This document shows, in pieces, positions 5,911-6,049 of a DNA stretch of 6,049 nucleotides. The DNA is taken from NCBI GenBank assembly GCA_002328465.1, contig DCUE01000062.1:13850-19898 (forward strand), given 5' to 3'. Under the pieces are notes generated by a model, which did not search any database, was not told the origin of the DNA, and worked only from the letters and a program-made list of their open reading frames with translations. Made by a program: the position numbers and the translations under genes. The DNA comes from Candidatus Dojkabacteria bacterium UBA2222. GTDB lineage: Bacteria; Patescibacteriota; Dojkabacteria; SC72. Numbering within the stretch: the first letter of the stretch is position 1; each line of letters begins with the position of its first letter.

Positions 5911-5973
5911 TTTTTTGTACCTATATATTAAAAATTAAATAGGATTATTTCTACTTTATTTTGAGGTTAGAGA

Positions 5974-5993
5974 ATAAGGATCCAACTCCTTAT
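5974..5993. repeat. Perfect 7-bp hairpin upstream of the YggT-like gene
   Basis: ATAAGGA (5974-5980) and TCCTTAT (5987-5993) pair perfectly around a six-base loop. The hairpin overlaps the stop codon of the reading frame entering from the right edge and lies 64 bases upstream of ATG 5910. No T-run follows on the minus strand, so a simple intrinsic terminator is unlikely; an operator or RNA-processing site is equally possible. Confidence 0.35.
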
Positions 5994-6049
5994 ATAATTT
6001 CAGGTTTTTTAATTACTGTTTCTTTTGGAAGACATGTAGAGAGTGCTTT
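5990..6049 (-). CDS. C-terminal 19 codons of a minus-strand gene entering from the right (tentative)
   Basis: One minus-strand frame is open from the right edge to TAA at 5990-5992 and ends ...KALSTCLPKETVIKKPEII. The polar, lysine-rich ending looks like a normal protein C-terminus. The other two minus frames stop within the 50 edge bases. Nineteen residues are too few to name a family or to exclude chance. If real, the upstream gene is 79 bases from the YggT-like start. Confidence 0.4.
   Translation of the reverse strand, partial: KALSTCLPKETVIKKPEII

Noticed and set aside
1..6049. CRISPR array, insertion sequence, tRNA/rRNA or defence system
   Set aside because: No spaced direct repeats, transposase motifs, terminal inverted repeats, cloverleaf or rRNA-like segments were found on either strand.

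Overview
AT-rich DNA (roughly one third G+C by eye) that is probably from a Candidate Phyla Radiation (Patescibacteria) bacterium, something like Ca. Dojkabacteria or Katanobacteria. This is inferred from four things: a membrane-anchored ClpC-like AAA+ protein of a type I associate with that group, an adjacent small membrane protein with a PWHRD motif, compact genes with 1-bp overlaps, and very few Shine-Dalgarno sites. The standard bacterial code fits, because TGA ends the dihydrouridine synthase gene at a sensible place and TGG encodes Trp. The lineage is an inference without a marker gene to prove it.

Layout. (1) 1-2797, minus strand: a two-gene unit. A 134-aa membrane protein overlaps by one base (TAATG) the start of a large double-AAA+ Clp ATPase, which runs off the left edge with 797 complete codons visible. 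The ATPase has two membrane segments near its N-terminus and a Clp_N-like region. Both nucleotide-binding sites are intact, but the substrate-gripping pore loops and the D1 arginine fingers are altered. (2) 2798-2880: divergent intergenic region with a promoter that would make the next mRNA leaderless. (3) 2881-4864, plus strand: a tRNA-dihydrouridine synthase, an unrecognised 162-aa protein behind its own TATAAT box, and a DUF5680 protein two bases after it. (4) 4897-5910, minus strand: four small genes spaced 36-42 bases apart: a YggT-like two-helix membrane protein, an lmo0937/DUF5670-like 45-aa protein with the window's only textbook Shine-Dalgarno, a 47-aa DUF3096 membrane protein, and a 74-aa four-cysteine zinc ribbon. 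(5) 5911-6049: a spacer with a hairpin and the last 19 codons of a further minus-strand reading frame.

How they may work together. The Clp ATPase and its overlapping partner look like a translationally coupled membrane protein-quality-control pair. The four-gene minus-strand run looks like a small envelope or stress cluster. The Dus gene is a housekeeping tRNA-modification gene, and the two genes after it have no assigned role. No mobile element, CRISPR array, tRNA or rRNA was seen.
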